Assembly (NCBI GenBank): GCA_910579615.1
Contig: CAJTUA010000016.1
Location: 48,658 to 112,657 of the forward strand
Length of the DNA: 64,000 nt
Direction of reading: 5' to 3'
Source of the DNA: an uncultured Lachnospiraceae bacterium
GTDB taxonomy: Bacteria > Bacillota > Clostridia > Lachnospirales > Lachnospiraceae
A program made the position numbers and the translations under genes. Shown in pieces: positions 8,348-16,763 of the stretch. The notes under the pieces are model-generated. The model saw only the letters and a list, made by a program, of their open reading frames with translations, was not told the origin of the DNA and ran no database searches. Positions within the stretch are counted from its first letter, which is position 1; the number at the start of each line of letters is the position of its first letter.

Positions 8348-10513
8348 TTATTCCATCAGGGAGGCTTCGACCTGGCGTTGTTTCTTCTCCAAAGCTTCGT
8401 CCAGACTAATCAGACCTAATTGGTATTCATTGATGTAATCGGTATATGGCGCCCAGATATATCCCAACTCGATAACTGCCTGGGAGTAAATCTCATGCAT
8501 ATCGCGGATGACCGGGAGCGAGGTATCATAAATACTTTCATGTGCCTCCAAATCTTCCCGCAAAAATATGCTGGTCGGGCTGTTATATGTACGGATTCCT
8601 CCGGTGACCAAAGCTTCCAGATATGCAAGCGCGGCTTCCTTCTGCCTGCCATAAGGATTGAGCAATGCGAAGGCAAGCCCTGCCGACAATTTTTCGGAAG
8701 GGTCGGCAAGCACCGGTACCGGCATCGCACGCCAACCCGCAAGCTGCTCATTTATCTCTTCCTCCCCTATAAAATCATAGGAAAGCAGGCTTTTATCATA
8801 GTCCGTCTTGAATATGACCCGTGTTTTGTCATATTCGTGGGCATCTTTGATGTCCCCGAGAAAATTCGACCCATAATCCTGCGCAAGCACATGGAAAAGG
8901 GGGTGGAACGGTGTCTCGCTGTTGATATCCCAACCCGTCCAGAGCTTCTCGGCAAGCCATCGGTATAAATCTGTAAAATAATCCACTTTTTTGTTTGCAA
9001 AATCGTTATAATTGAGGTCGTAGCGGCTGTCACATAGAAAGATAAAAGAAAGTGCATTGCTGTAATACCGGTATTCTCCGGTATTCCCCTGAAGCCGCTC
9101 CAATGTCTGCAAATAGTGTTCTGCCGTTCCCAGGTCTTCCGGCGACAACCCGAATTTCTCCATATTTTCTTCTACATACCATGTCATATCCGTGCCGATA
9201 TCGAGCGGCAGCATCCAGATATCCCCGTTCTCTGCTTTTGCTGCCTGCTGTGCGGAAGCAAGACAGCTTTCCAGATACCCACAGATGATATCCGAACCCT
9301 GCAGGCTTTCATAAATTCCCAAATCCCGGCATTGCCGCGCAAAAATACTGCTCGTTCCAAGCAAATAAATATCAACATCGCTATTCCCTGCCATTAATTC
9401 TGTTACAATCGACTCGTAATCCAACGGCATATCAACGAGCTTTGTCTTCATCCCGGTAAGATTTCTGATCTCACCCGTCTTAAGGCTTCGATAAACATTT
9501 GCATAGCCGCTGACGACGATTGTTTCATCACGTACTGATTTTTGGGGTTCTCCTGCTGTTTCTGCGTCCGAAGGCTGTTCTTGCGCAAAAATCTCAAGCC
9601 CACCATCTTCCGTGACAAAAGCAGTCTGAATCAATGCCCGTTCTCCCAGATCATACAAAAAAACATTCCCACGGTAAAACTGCAGGTCGTTCCCAAACAT
9701 TGTATAAGCCTGCGCGGCAATGCTCGTTTCTTCCCCTGTCTGCAAATTAATGGCAATTAACCCCGCATCCGGTGTCATCGCGAAGAAATATCCGCCGTCC
9801 ACCGCAACCGCAAGGGAATTTCTCATATTGTCCTGATGGTATTTTTGCGTTACCTTCCCTTTTTCATTATCGTAAAGATACAGATAATATTTATTTTCCT
9901 CCCAACCATAGAAATAAATCTCCCCGTTCTCCGTGCGGCACTCTGCTATGATATTTTTTAACGGCAGTGTCGTATAGGTTCCGTTTTCTGCATTGATACA
10001 ATAGAGGATTTCTCCGTAGTTTTCGAAATCCTGCGCACCGAACGTAAACATCCCTTCCTGGCTTTGCGCAGTATACGGAATTCCAAGGACATAAATCTTG
10101 CCGTCAAGGGCGACCATGTTCCGGATGATTTGGAAGAGGATGGAATTCGTGATAACCCTTGGCGCATCACCGGAAAGTTCGACAATGGCAGACTGATAAT
10201 AATCGTAAGCGTAACATTTTTCGCCGTCGTAACAGAAATTTCCGTAAAAGGAGCCAGGGGTGCTGTTTTCCAACAATTTCCCTGTAATGTCGTAGGAGTA
10301 TAGGCAGCCATCGCCTGCGCCGACCAGAATCTCGCCGGAAGGACTGATTGCAAAAGCCTCAAAGCCGTCCTCACTTGCGATGGTGGAATACTCATATCGC
10401 TCATAACCGGAACGGTCATTCTCTGGCGTGCTGTCTGCCTTTTGGCAGGCGGTAAGCAGGGCAGAGCACATGAAAATAATTGTAAATATGATAGGTGTTT
10501 TTGAATTTTTCAT
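8348..10513 (-). CDS. Lipoprotein: propeller-like N-half fused to an extracellular solute-binding domain
   Basis: 721 residues. Signal peptide with lipobox LLTAC, lipidated C23. About residues 40-320 show repeated short beta-strand units (for example GEILVGAGDGCLYSYDITG) like a propeller. From about 345 on, the protein looks like a type-1 extracellular solute-binding protein (KLVDMPLDYESIVTELMAG, DVDIYLLGT, then the hinge-like MLPLDIGTDMTWYVEENMEKFGL). No permease genes are adjacent, so it may be a surface sensor or scavenger and not a transport component. Translation is coupled by an ATGA overlap to the 41-residue ORF upstream. Family assignment of the N-half is by pattern only. Confidence 0.7.
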   Translation of the reverse strand: MKNSKTPIIFTIIFMCSALLTACQKADSTPENDRSGYERYEYSTIASEDGFEAFAISPSGEILVGAGDGCLYSYDITGKLLENSTPGSFYGNFCYDGEKCYAYDYYQSAIVELSGDAPRVITNSILFQIIRNMVALDGKIYVLGIPYTAQSQEGMFTFGAQDFENYGEILYCINAENGTYTTLPLKNIIAECRTENGEIYFYGWEENKYYLYLYDNEKGKVTQKYHQDNMRNSLAVAVDGGYFFAMTPDAGLIAINLQTGEETSIAAQAYTMFGNDLQFYRGNVFLYDLGERALIQTAFVTEDGGLEIFAQEQPSDAETAGEPQKSVRDETIVVSGYANVYRSLKTGEIRNLTGMKTKLVDMPLDYESIVTELMAGNSDVDIYLLGTSSIFARQCRDLGIYESLQGSDIICGYLESCLASAQQAAKAENGDIWMLPLDIGTDMTWYVEENMEKFGLSPEDLGTAEHYLQTLERLQGNTGEYRYYSNALSFIFLCDSRYDLNYNDFANKKVDYFTDLYRWLAEKLWTGWDINSETPFHPLFHVLAQDYGSNFLGDIKDAHEYDKTRVIFKTDYDKSLLSYDFIGEEEINEQLAGWRAMPVPVLADPSEKLSAGLAFALLNPYGRQKEAALAYLEALVTGGIRTYNSPTSIFLREDLEAHESIYDTSLPVIRDMHEIYSQAVIELGYIWAPYTDYINEYQLGLISLDEALEKKQRQVEASLME

Positions 10514-10635
10514 AGATGATTTCCTCGTATCAATTGAGTAGGGGAATGTTTTTCTGCACTGCTCGCCGCACGGGGCGCGTGCTGCAAAGTAGCGGATGAC
10601 AGAACCCCCACGTTTGATTTTTTTGGCATTTTCAT
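10510..10635 (-). CDS. Small 41-residue ORF coupled to the lipoprotein gene
   Basis: This ORF starts at 10635 after a strong GGAGG and lies directly downstream of a promoter (TTGCAC-17-TATAAT, minus strand). Its TGA stop overlaps the ATG of the lipoprotein gene as ATGA. The peptide starts MKMPKKSNVGVLSS and ends LIRGNHL; it is basic, has no signal peptide, and I recognise no family. It could be a leader that sets translation of the lipoprotein, or a small protein. I cannot exclude that only the ribosome site matters. Confidence 0.5.
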   Translation of the reverse strand: MKMPKKSNVGVLSSATLQHAPRAASSAEKHSPTQLIRGNHL

Positions 10636-10649
10636 ATTATATTCCTCCA

Positions 10650-10812
10650 TAATAATTTGATTATTTTATTATATCACGGTAATTTTGTCTGTGCAATATT
10701 ATAATATTACAAAAGTAGAAAGTTTGTTTTGCCTATGTCTGTTGTTTTTCTACAACAAAAAAGATGTATTAGAAATTATCAGAAGTTAAATTTCCGATGC
10801 TTGCATGGCATA
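10650..10812 (-). repeat. Duplicated promoter block, copy A
   Basis: About 160 bases closely match 15359-15521. An uninterrupted 30-base match covers the -35 region (the part reading gtctgtgcaatattataa). Upstream of it, blocks around ctgttgtttttctac and gttaaatttccgatg are also shared. It precedes the 41-residue ORF and the lipoprotein gene, as copy B precedes the subtilase gene. Confidence 0.8.
10668..10696 (-). promoter_or_regulatory. Promoter in copy A
   Basis: On the minus strand, -35 TTGCAC (10696-10691) and -10 TATAAT (10673-10668) are 17 bases apart. The same two boxes with the same spacing occur in copy B, which supports their being functional. The GGAGG of the small ORF follows about 20 bases downstream of the -10. 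Confidence 0.75.
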
Positions 10813-11034
10813 ATGGGGTTCAACATATATCAATCCATTTGATTCGTCTTTCGTATCATAGAGGTAAGCAAAAAACACCGAAAATGCTATAGTAACTGGT
10901 ATTATTCCCATCCACAACAATCTGGCATTTTCTCTTCGCTCCGTCCATGTTTCTAATACACATCCGGGCAGATAAATTTTACGTCTGCGGGAATCTAGGC
11001 TTCCACCAACTCCGGACTGTGTAACGTACCGCAT
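10786..11034 (-). pseudogene. Frameshifted remnant of a BspA-like repeat protein gene
   Basis: The stretch around 10880-10945 closely matches part of the intact repeat-protein gene (about 12000-12060, encoding VRFVVDGNNTNYYSISDVLFAY). The matching reading frame is broken here by a one-base loss, so the open frame of 82 codons reads mostly out of register (ENARLLWMGIIPVTIAFSVF). I read this as a decayed partial paralogue and not as a gene for an 82-residue membrane protein. The hydrophobic look of the frame is then accidental. Confidence 0.65.
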
Positions 11035-11139
11035 AAAATCAGCTCCATACTTTTTTATTGTAAAGACGGATGTTTTTTTGTATAATTGAAGTCAGGATAG
11101 GCTATATCATATCATCTGCTACGGATTTTTAGAAATTGA

Positions 11140-11219
11140 GGTGATAAGGCGCAGAATGATACAGAGCTGACAGGCGGGATTTATAACGATTTAGGTTTTC
11201 TTATCAAAGGAATTTTTTG
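11140..11219 (+). pseudogene. Relic of a Rpn-like PD-(D/E)XK nuclease-family gene
   Basis: One frame reads GDKAQNDTELTGG then IYNDLGFLIKG before a stop. From memory this resembles the N-terminal part of the Rpn/transposase-nuclease-like proteins abundant in gut Lachnospiraceae, which share an ELTG.VYNDLGFLV segment. Only about 25 codons remain, and both sides are non-coding. The assignment is tentative. Confidence 0.4.
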
Positions 11220-11465
11220 ACGGAGTTGATACTGATGTGATTAAAAGGTTAATGTTCTTTGCGAGAGTGATACGGACAGCATAATCAATCCGTAGGAAAA
11301 CAATTTATTTTCAGAATAACAGCATAAAGGTGTATGGAACAGTATAATTCTGCGTCTTTTTTGCGTCCAAAAGGAGGAACATGAGCGGGGATATTTAGAC
11401 CATTACCACAGGGCAGAAATCACTCTGCTTACATTTTTAAATAACCTGCCTTCCTTTAAAACCGT

Positions 11466-11511
11466 CTTTGTTCCCCGCCTTACCAAAAGTTTTCCAAGGC
11501 GGGGAACAAAG
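11466..11511 (-). terminator. 16-bp perfect hairpin after the repeat-protein gene
   Basis: ctttgttccccgcctt (11466-11481) pairs perfectly with aaggcggggaacaaag (11496-11511) around a 14-base loop. It lies about 40 bases past the stop of the minus-strand gene at 11553. No clear U-tract follows on the minus strand. Confidence 0.6.
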
Positions 11512-11552
11512 TTACTTCACTTTTCTGCATACTTGGTCATCAATGGTATCCT

Positions 11553-12965
11553 TCACTCATTCCGGTACTTTATCCCCTTCTCAATCGCATAAGCCTCTGC
11601 GGCAGAACCTTTCGGGGTAATGATGGTGAAGTTGTTCTTCGACATATCATCTGGTTCCAATATATAAAATGGACCTCCACAACCAATATCTTCTAATATA
11701 GTTACGCTTGCCGGAATTGTAATCTCCACCTCGTTTTTCATCTGCTCAAATGCCAACTCGCCGATTTCAGTCACGGAATCCGGCAGGACAATCTTCTTTA
11801 AATATTGTGCTCCTGAAAATGCCTTTCCTTCTATTCGTTCAACCCCATCTGGAACATAGTAGACCTCACCTTCTTTTGCTTTTGGATAGGAAAGCAATGT
11901 GTGCTTGCCCGCTGTCATGCCATAATAAGAACCGGAAATTTCAATCCAATCATGTTGAAAATCGTCTTCTGCATAGTAAGGATATGCAAATAAAACATCA
12001 GAAATACTATAATAGTTGGTATTATTCCCATCCACAACAAACCGGACATTTTCCCCACGTAAAATGCCGAATAGATAGGGTTCTGCTATGGAATTATAGC
12101 AAAGGAACTTTATACTTGCAGGAATCCGGACTTCGCCCAACTCTTTATCGGTCAATCCGTTGCTTACCAACAGTTTTACACTTTCTGGCACATGGATTCT
12201 TTTATAGTTGTTGTTATAGTGGTCTATCAATTGTGTTTCTTCCAAATAAATCAATTCATCCAGATTTCCCCTAACATAGGGTTCAATGCTTGCTGGACAC
12301 TGTAACATCTTTAGTTGTGTGAAACCGAATGAGGATAGATAAAACAGGGGGGATTCGAGGTTATCATCCGTACAAATCCACACAACCTTTTCCCCATCAA
12401 CGCTATCCGGAATCCGCAGCATGCTGCACTGTTCGTAAAGATAGCGGTATTCGGATTTTAATACAATCTGAATCCCCTGCTTTGAATCCCTGTTTGTGGT
12501 TTCTGTTATGGTATACCACTCCCTCGGGATTTCCGGGAGGACAGGCACTGCTTTTACCGTGAGGTTGGTTTTTTGTTTTAATTTGTTCACACTATCCCAC
12601 ATTGTGATGGTTGTTGTCCCCACAGAAAACGCGGTCAGCTCCCCGGTTACCTTATTGATGCCTGCGACCTCCGGGTTTGAGGAATACCAACGGATTTTTA
12701 CGCTATCCCGTCGGTTTTCCACCACGGTATAACGGTGATGGTCACCCACCCAAAGTTCACTGACCCCGTTTGCAATCTTGGTATATGGTTCTTCTGTAGT
12801 GTTGAAATGGTGGATGATGGTGGTGTTCTTTGGCGGCGTAAACCCGTCCACGATATCGTCAATAGTGGTGGCATTGATGTTTATTGCTGTGTGTAAAAAA
12901 ACAAAAAAAACAGTCAAAATAAAGTATAAAAATCTTTTTTTATAAGACTTTATTATGTTATGCAT
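11553..12965 (-). CDS. Secreted BspA-like repeat protein with Ig-like domain
   Basis: 470 residues. An N-terminal basic stretch and hydrophobic core (FLYFILTVFFVFLHTA) form a signal peptide. Residues about 70-140 resemble a bacterial Ig-like 2 domain (WYSSNPEVAGINKVTGELTAFSVGTTTIT). The rest carries LRR_5/BspA-type units such as IHVPESVKLL, VYYVPDGVERIEGKAFSGA and IVLPDSVTEIGELAFEQM. It ends with the usual KGSAAEAYAIEKGIKY cap. Such proteins are cell-surface or secreted adhesion-type proteins. No sorting signal or cell-wall repeat is visible, so it is probably released or held by other means. A remnant paralogue lies at 10786-11034. Confidence 0.8.
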   Translation of the reverse strand: MHNIIKSYKKRFLYFILTVFFVFLHTAININATTIDDIVDGFTPPKNTTIIHHFNTTEEPYTKIANGVSELWVGDHHRYTVVENRRDSVKIRWYSSNPEVAGINKVTGELTAFSVGTTTITMWDSVNKLKQKTNLTVKAVPVLPEIPREWYTITETTNRDSKQGIQIVLKSEYRYLYEQCSMLRIPDSVDGEKVVWICTDDNLESPLFYLSSFGFTQLKMLQCPASIEPYVRGNLDELIYLEETQLIDHYNNNYKRIHVPESVKLLVSNGLTDKELGEVRIPASIKFLCYNSIAEPYLFGILRGENVRFVVDGNNTNYYSISDVLFAYPYYAEDDFQHDWIEISGSYYGMTAGKHTLLSYPKAKEGEVYYVPDGVERIEGKAFSGAQYLKKIVLPDSVTEIGELAFEQMKNEVEITIPASVTILEDIGCGGPFYILEPDDMSKNNFTIITPKGSAAEAYAIEKGIKYRNE

Positions 12966-13001
12966 TATAATTCACCCCACTTTTAAAATTTCTTCACTTT
13001 G

Positions 13002-13032
13002 TTCCGCCCTGATAAATTTTATCAGGGCGGAA
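13002..13032 (-). terminator. Palindromic hairpin after the subtilase gene
   Basis: ttccgccctgataaa (13002-13016) and tttatcagggcggaa (13018-13032) form an almost complete palindrome. It lies just beyond the minus-strand subtilase stop at 13042 and before the next minus-strand gene. There is no U-tract, as with the hairpin at 11466. Confidence 0.55.
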
Positions 13033-13041
13033 TGGCTCATC

Positions 13042-15345
13042 TTAACGTACCACCAGTGTCGAATAGGTTGACCAATTCTCTCCGGCTTTCAGCTTCCAGC
13101 CCAGTTCTTCATATAACATTTTCAGTGCATTTAAACGAATCCCATAAGATTTTCCGCTATATACGCCAGGTAAAAATAATTCTTCATTCAAAGCTGTGTT
13201 ATTTGCAAAACTCTTTAAAATAAAATTTACGGTGTAGTTTGTTCCGATGCTATACCTGCTTTTGTAAAATAAAGGGTTGTCCTCATATTGCCTTGCGTAT
13301 TTTTTAGCTTCAATGGTAAACCGACGTATGTCCTTAAATTCCATCATTCCTTTTTCTACCCCGAGAGCAAAACACTCCCAGTATTTATGTCCACACTTCT
13401 CCGCATCGTTGTCATCCAATGAATTATAGGTTTTTTCTTCCACCTTTTTTAAGGAGCACGCAACCCCAGACTTAAAATGGTTTTTGTTAATGTAGCTTCC
13501 TGTTATCGGGTTGTCCACTTCTTCTTCAACGGCGTTTGTCACAAGGCTTGTTGGCACCATGGAACGGTGTGCATAAACATCCCCTGCAAGATGCAGTGCA
13601 GCTCCTAAAACTTTATATATATTTGAATCTACACTTGTTTGGTCCGTAATGTCGTCTACTCCCTTTATGTTATTTACAGCTATCAAATCCTTCACCTTAT
13701 CAACAAGTTCACTATCAACTTCAACTTTTTTCATACGTTCTGCCACATCACTTACGATTTGTTTTTGCTGGGCGACTGTAAGGCTTTTCCCTTTGTTTTT
13801 CCGTAATTCACGCGTAACCTCATACAAGAAAACGACATGATTTACATAATTTGTTGTTTTTCGCTGTGAAGAACTCCCAAAATTTTTTCCGCCGTGAAGA
13901 TGTGGAATAATACCCGCCTGAAATCCGTATTCACCATCCACATAATCTGAGGTCTTTATCATTAAAGTCAGATACTTTGTCGGATACACCGTGGAAGAAA
14001 TCCCGCTCCCCTGGTTGATGGAACCTGCATGCTCATTATGAAGCCAGCTCCCAACCACATACCCCGGCTCGTCCCCCGCAACATATGGTGCAAGGTTCTC
14101 CGCAATCCCCGCATACTCAAACACACCCGGCACGTAGCTCTCCTCAAACGCATCATAAATCTCAAACGCGCGGCGCACATCCAAAAGCCCGTTCCCATAC
14201 TCTGTCTCCGTACCCAGACTGCCGTTTGCGGACGCATTTAACAACTGGCGGATGAAATCGCTGCTCTTTGACATGTCCTTCGCCCAGAGCACTGCCGCAG
14301 CCCCCGCAACCTGCGGCGCGGCAAGGCTGGTTCCGTTCAGCGCCGTGACACCGCCATAAAAACTGTCCGTCAGGACACATTCGCCTGGTGCAACCAGCTC
14401 CAGCGCATCACCCGTGGGAGAAAAATCTGCGCGTGCCCCCTGATAATTGGTTGCCCCCACCGCAACCACTTCCGGGTAGGCGGCAGGGTATTCCACGCAG
14501 ATGCCGTTCCCTGCAGCTGCAACCATCAGGATATCCGCCTCTGCCGCGGCCTGTACTGCCTGGTGCAGTGCGTAGGAATTTACATCCGTACCAAAGCTCA
14601 TGTTGATGATATGGATATCATGGTCAATTGCCCAGTAGATGCCCCCAATGATGCGGCTGATTGGGGCTTCATTGGTCAGGTCAAATACCCGGACTGAATA
14701 CATGGTAACATCCGGTGCAACGCCGATAATCCCCTCATCGTCGATATTCCCTGCAAGCAGCCCCGCAACCGCCGTGCCATGCCCGGTTGCGTCCTGGTTA
14801 TAGACGATGGTATCCTGCTCTGTGGAAACCAGGTTGACATATTCCGCCACATCCAAATCCTCGCAGACACTCATGCCTGAATCGAGGACAGCCACGCGCA
14901 CCACGCTTTCATCGGTGGCATACGCCATAAGCTCATCCGGCGTTGCATGGATTGCAGCCAGGTTCCACTCATATTCCTGCGCTTTCACCAAATCCTCCAG
15001 GTGGACGGTGGCATCCAAGTCCCCGTTCCCCCCTGTTTCGGACATCGCCCTTACGATAACATCCCTCTCCACCGAGACAACGCATTCATCCTGTGCAAGT
15101 TCTGCCGCTTCCTCCTCTGTCATGGACAATACGACATAATTCCGGTTCCCGGTGGTTTCCACAACTTCCATGCCCTCCGCCGTGAAATGCTGCACTGCCG
15201 GGAAAACATCGTCACGAACAACAACGATGTAATTGTCTGTTCCCTAGGTGTCCGGGGTTTCCGCTTTGACAGCGGTCGCTGGCGTAAGCAGCGAACCTGC
15301 CATGGCAAGGCTTGTTGCACCTGCCAAAAGTCTCCTGAAATCCAT
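13042..15345 (-). pseudogene. Subtilisin-like serine protease gene with in-frame amber stop after the signal peptide
   Basis: Read from ATG 15345 (after GGAGG), the frame encodes a signal peptide (MDFRRLLAGATSLAMAGSLL, then TPATAVKAE), then TAG at codon 34 (15246-15244), then continues open for 717 codons. Beyond the stop are a propeptide-like segment, the S8 motifs VAVLDSGM (Asp), GHGTAVAGLLAGN (His) and GTSLAAPQVAGAA (Ser), and a C-terminal region of about 350 residues with ALHLAGDVYAHRS, which resembles a metal-binding helix of zinc-dependent phospholipase C-type folds. A CAG-to-TAG change would explain the stop. The GTG at 15195 is unlikely as a real start, as it would give a protease with no secretion signal. 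An assembly error or readthrough must also be considered. Confidence 0.75.
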
Positions 15346-15358
15346 AGTAATAACCTCC

Positions 15359-15521
15359 TTAATAATTTTATTATCTTTATTATACCAAAGTAATTTTGTC
15401 TGTGCAATATTATAATATTTTGGAAATGGAAAGTTTATTTCACCGATGACTGCTGTTTTTCTACCTCAAAAAAGATATATCAAAAATTGTAACCAGTTAA
15501 ATTTCCGATGTTTACATGCCA
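15359..15521 (-). repeat. Duplicated promoter block, copy B
   Basis: Matches 10650-10812 over its whole length with scattered substitutions. It ends next to the ribosome site of the subtilase gene. Its location relative to the downstream gene is the same as in copy A. Confidence 0.8.
15379..15407 (-). promoter_or_regulatory. Promoter in copy B (subtilase gene)
   Basis: Minus strand: -35 TTGCAC (15407-15402), 17-base spacer, -10 TATAAT (15384-15379). The start codon at 15345 follows about 34 bases downstream of the -10, with GGAGG in between. Confidence 0.75.
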
Positions 15522-15569
15522 TATGTTATTTTTGAGTTGCCCCCTTGGATGTAAACGCCATATCCGGCA

Positions 15570-16463
15570 CTACATCCGAACCGGCGCGTACCACTCCATC
15601 AGGCAGTATTCTTCATCAAGTTCCGTAGCGTTAATTTTCTCAAGGTGCATACTGCCATCAATAGCCGGGATGGCGTTTGCGCTGTAGATATGTTTGCGGA
15701 TGGCGCGGTACATCTGTTGCGCGCTTTTCTGGGAGAGCTCGCGGTAGTGGTGCCTTCCGATGTAGTGGAACTTGATGCAGGGGCAGCCGCCGAAGGAATC
15801 CGTGGCAGGGTGGGGTGTTTTGCCGTCCGCCTGCATTTCGATTGCAGTGAGATAGTGCGAGCACCGGGCAGTTGTACTTGTCTGGGCGTTTTCATCCCCG
15901 CCCGGGTGACGCGTCAAACCGTAAAAAGCCGTGGCATGTTTCCCGCCGGGAAGCCCCATCCGCCCCCTGTCCCAAAAATCAAGCGCCGCAACCGGGGCGA
16001 GCTTTGCGGAATTGCGGTACGGGATTTCATGCCATACCCCGAGCAGCCGGATTTTTGGCAGGAAGACCGTTTCCGGACCAAACAGGCTGCCGCTGCCGCA
16101 TGGGATGCCGAAATCGGGAATCGGTAAAAGAACGGGAAGCTCCGTGTGCCCGCTGCGGTATTTCCCGGGTGTTGTGTCAAATTCCGCACAGAAGGCGCGC
16201 GTGAAGGACTGCTCGTGCGCGAAGCCGAAGCGCAGGGCGATTTCTAACACGGTCTGGTCAGTTTCCTGCAAAAAGGTTAGGCTTTCGGAAAGCTTGCGCC
16301 TGCGGATATATTCCGCGGGGGTTATGCCGTAGGCAAAGGAGAACAGGCGCGTTAAGTGTACCGGGGAGAGCGAAACGGTGCGCGCGGCATCCGGCATATT
16401 GATTTTGGTGTGCAGATTGGCTTCGATATATTCAAATAATGGGGCAAAGAGTGGGGCGGACAT
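15570..16463 (-). CDS. AraC-family regulator with C-terminal GyrI-like domain
   Basis: 297 residues from ATG 16463, chosen because AGGA lies 7 bases upstream; an in-frame ATG at 16496 would add 11 residues. The AraC DNA-binding domain is N-terminal (about 5-105; SLSPVHLTRLFSFAYGITPAEYIRRRKL and FGFAHEQSFTRAFCAEFDTTPGKYR). The rest resembles an effector-binding GyrI/BmrR-like domain, which in relatives binds small hydrophobic compounds. The HTH-first order is that of the Rob/SoxS-like plus GyrI group. It is divergent from the FRG gene across 300 bases, so either could be a target. No efflux pump gene is nearby. Confidence 0.82.
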   Translation of the reverse strand: MSAPLFAPLFEYIEANLHTKINMPDAARTVSLSPVHLTRLFSFAYGITPAEYIRRRKLSESLTFLQETDQTVLEIALRFGFAHEQSFTRAFCAEFDTTPGKYRSGHTELPVLLPIPDFGIPCGSGSLFGPETVFLPKIRLLGVWHEIPYRNSAKLAPVAALDFWDRGRMGLPGGKHATAFYGLTRHPGGDENAQTSTTARCSHYLTAIEMQADGKTPHPATDSFGGCPCIKFHYIGRHHYRELSQKSAQQMYRAIRKHIYSANAIPAIDGSMHLEKINATELDEEYCLMEWYAPVRM

Positions 16464-16763
16464 AAGATTTTCCTTTCTTCCGGTCATTATGCGCATTATG
16501 CCAACCAGATGCTTATTCTGCCTTAATTTCCTGCATCCATCTTAGCACAAAAACGATTTTGTGAAAACTACTTTTTTGAAAAAACATCCATATTCCCACA
16601 CGTCCGCTTGTATTTCCGCGCGGATTGTCATATAATAGGAAAGAAGGGTATTTTACCGCATTTCATCGGGAGATTTTGGTGAAAGCGCCCGATTCATCGG
16701 ATTTACGCGGAAAAATAGAATATTTTTTTGCGGATTCGGGTGAAAAAAGTCAGGAGGTGGGGC
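16464..16763. promoter_or_regulatory. Divergent intergenic region with a plus-strand promoter
   Basis: TTGTAT (16608-16613) and TATAAT (16631-16636) are 17 bases apart and read toward the FRG gene, leaving a leader of about 120 bases. I could not fix a clear promoter for the AraC gene on the other strand. Confidence 0.6.

Larger units (their letters stand above)
11035..11552. other. Non-coding decay zone
   Basis: No intact gene. It holds a short relic on the plus strand (11140-11219, listed separately) and a 16-bp perfect hairpin at 11466-11511. The rest is AT-rich and has stops in all frames. Together with the remnant at 10786 it looks like a patch of gene decay. Confidence 0.55.

Noticed and set aside
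10786..11034. 82-residue membrane protein
   Set aside because: The hydrophobic stretch arises from an out-of-register reading of a repeat-protein remnant.
15570..16496. Long plus-strand frames across the AraC gene
   Set aside because: Arg/Pro/Ala-rich shadows of a GC-rich coding region; the AraC frame has clear motifs.
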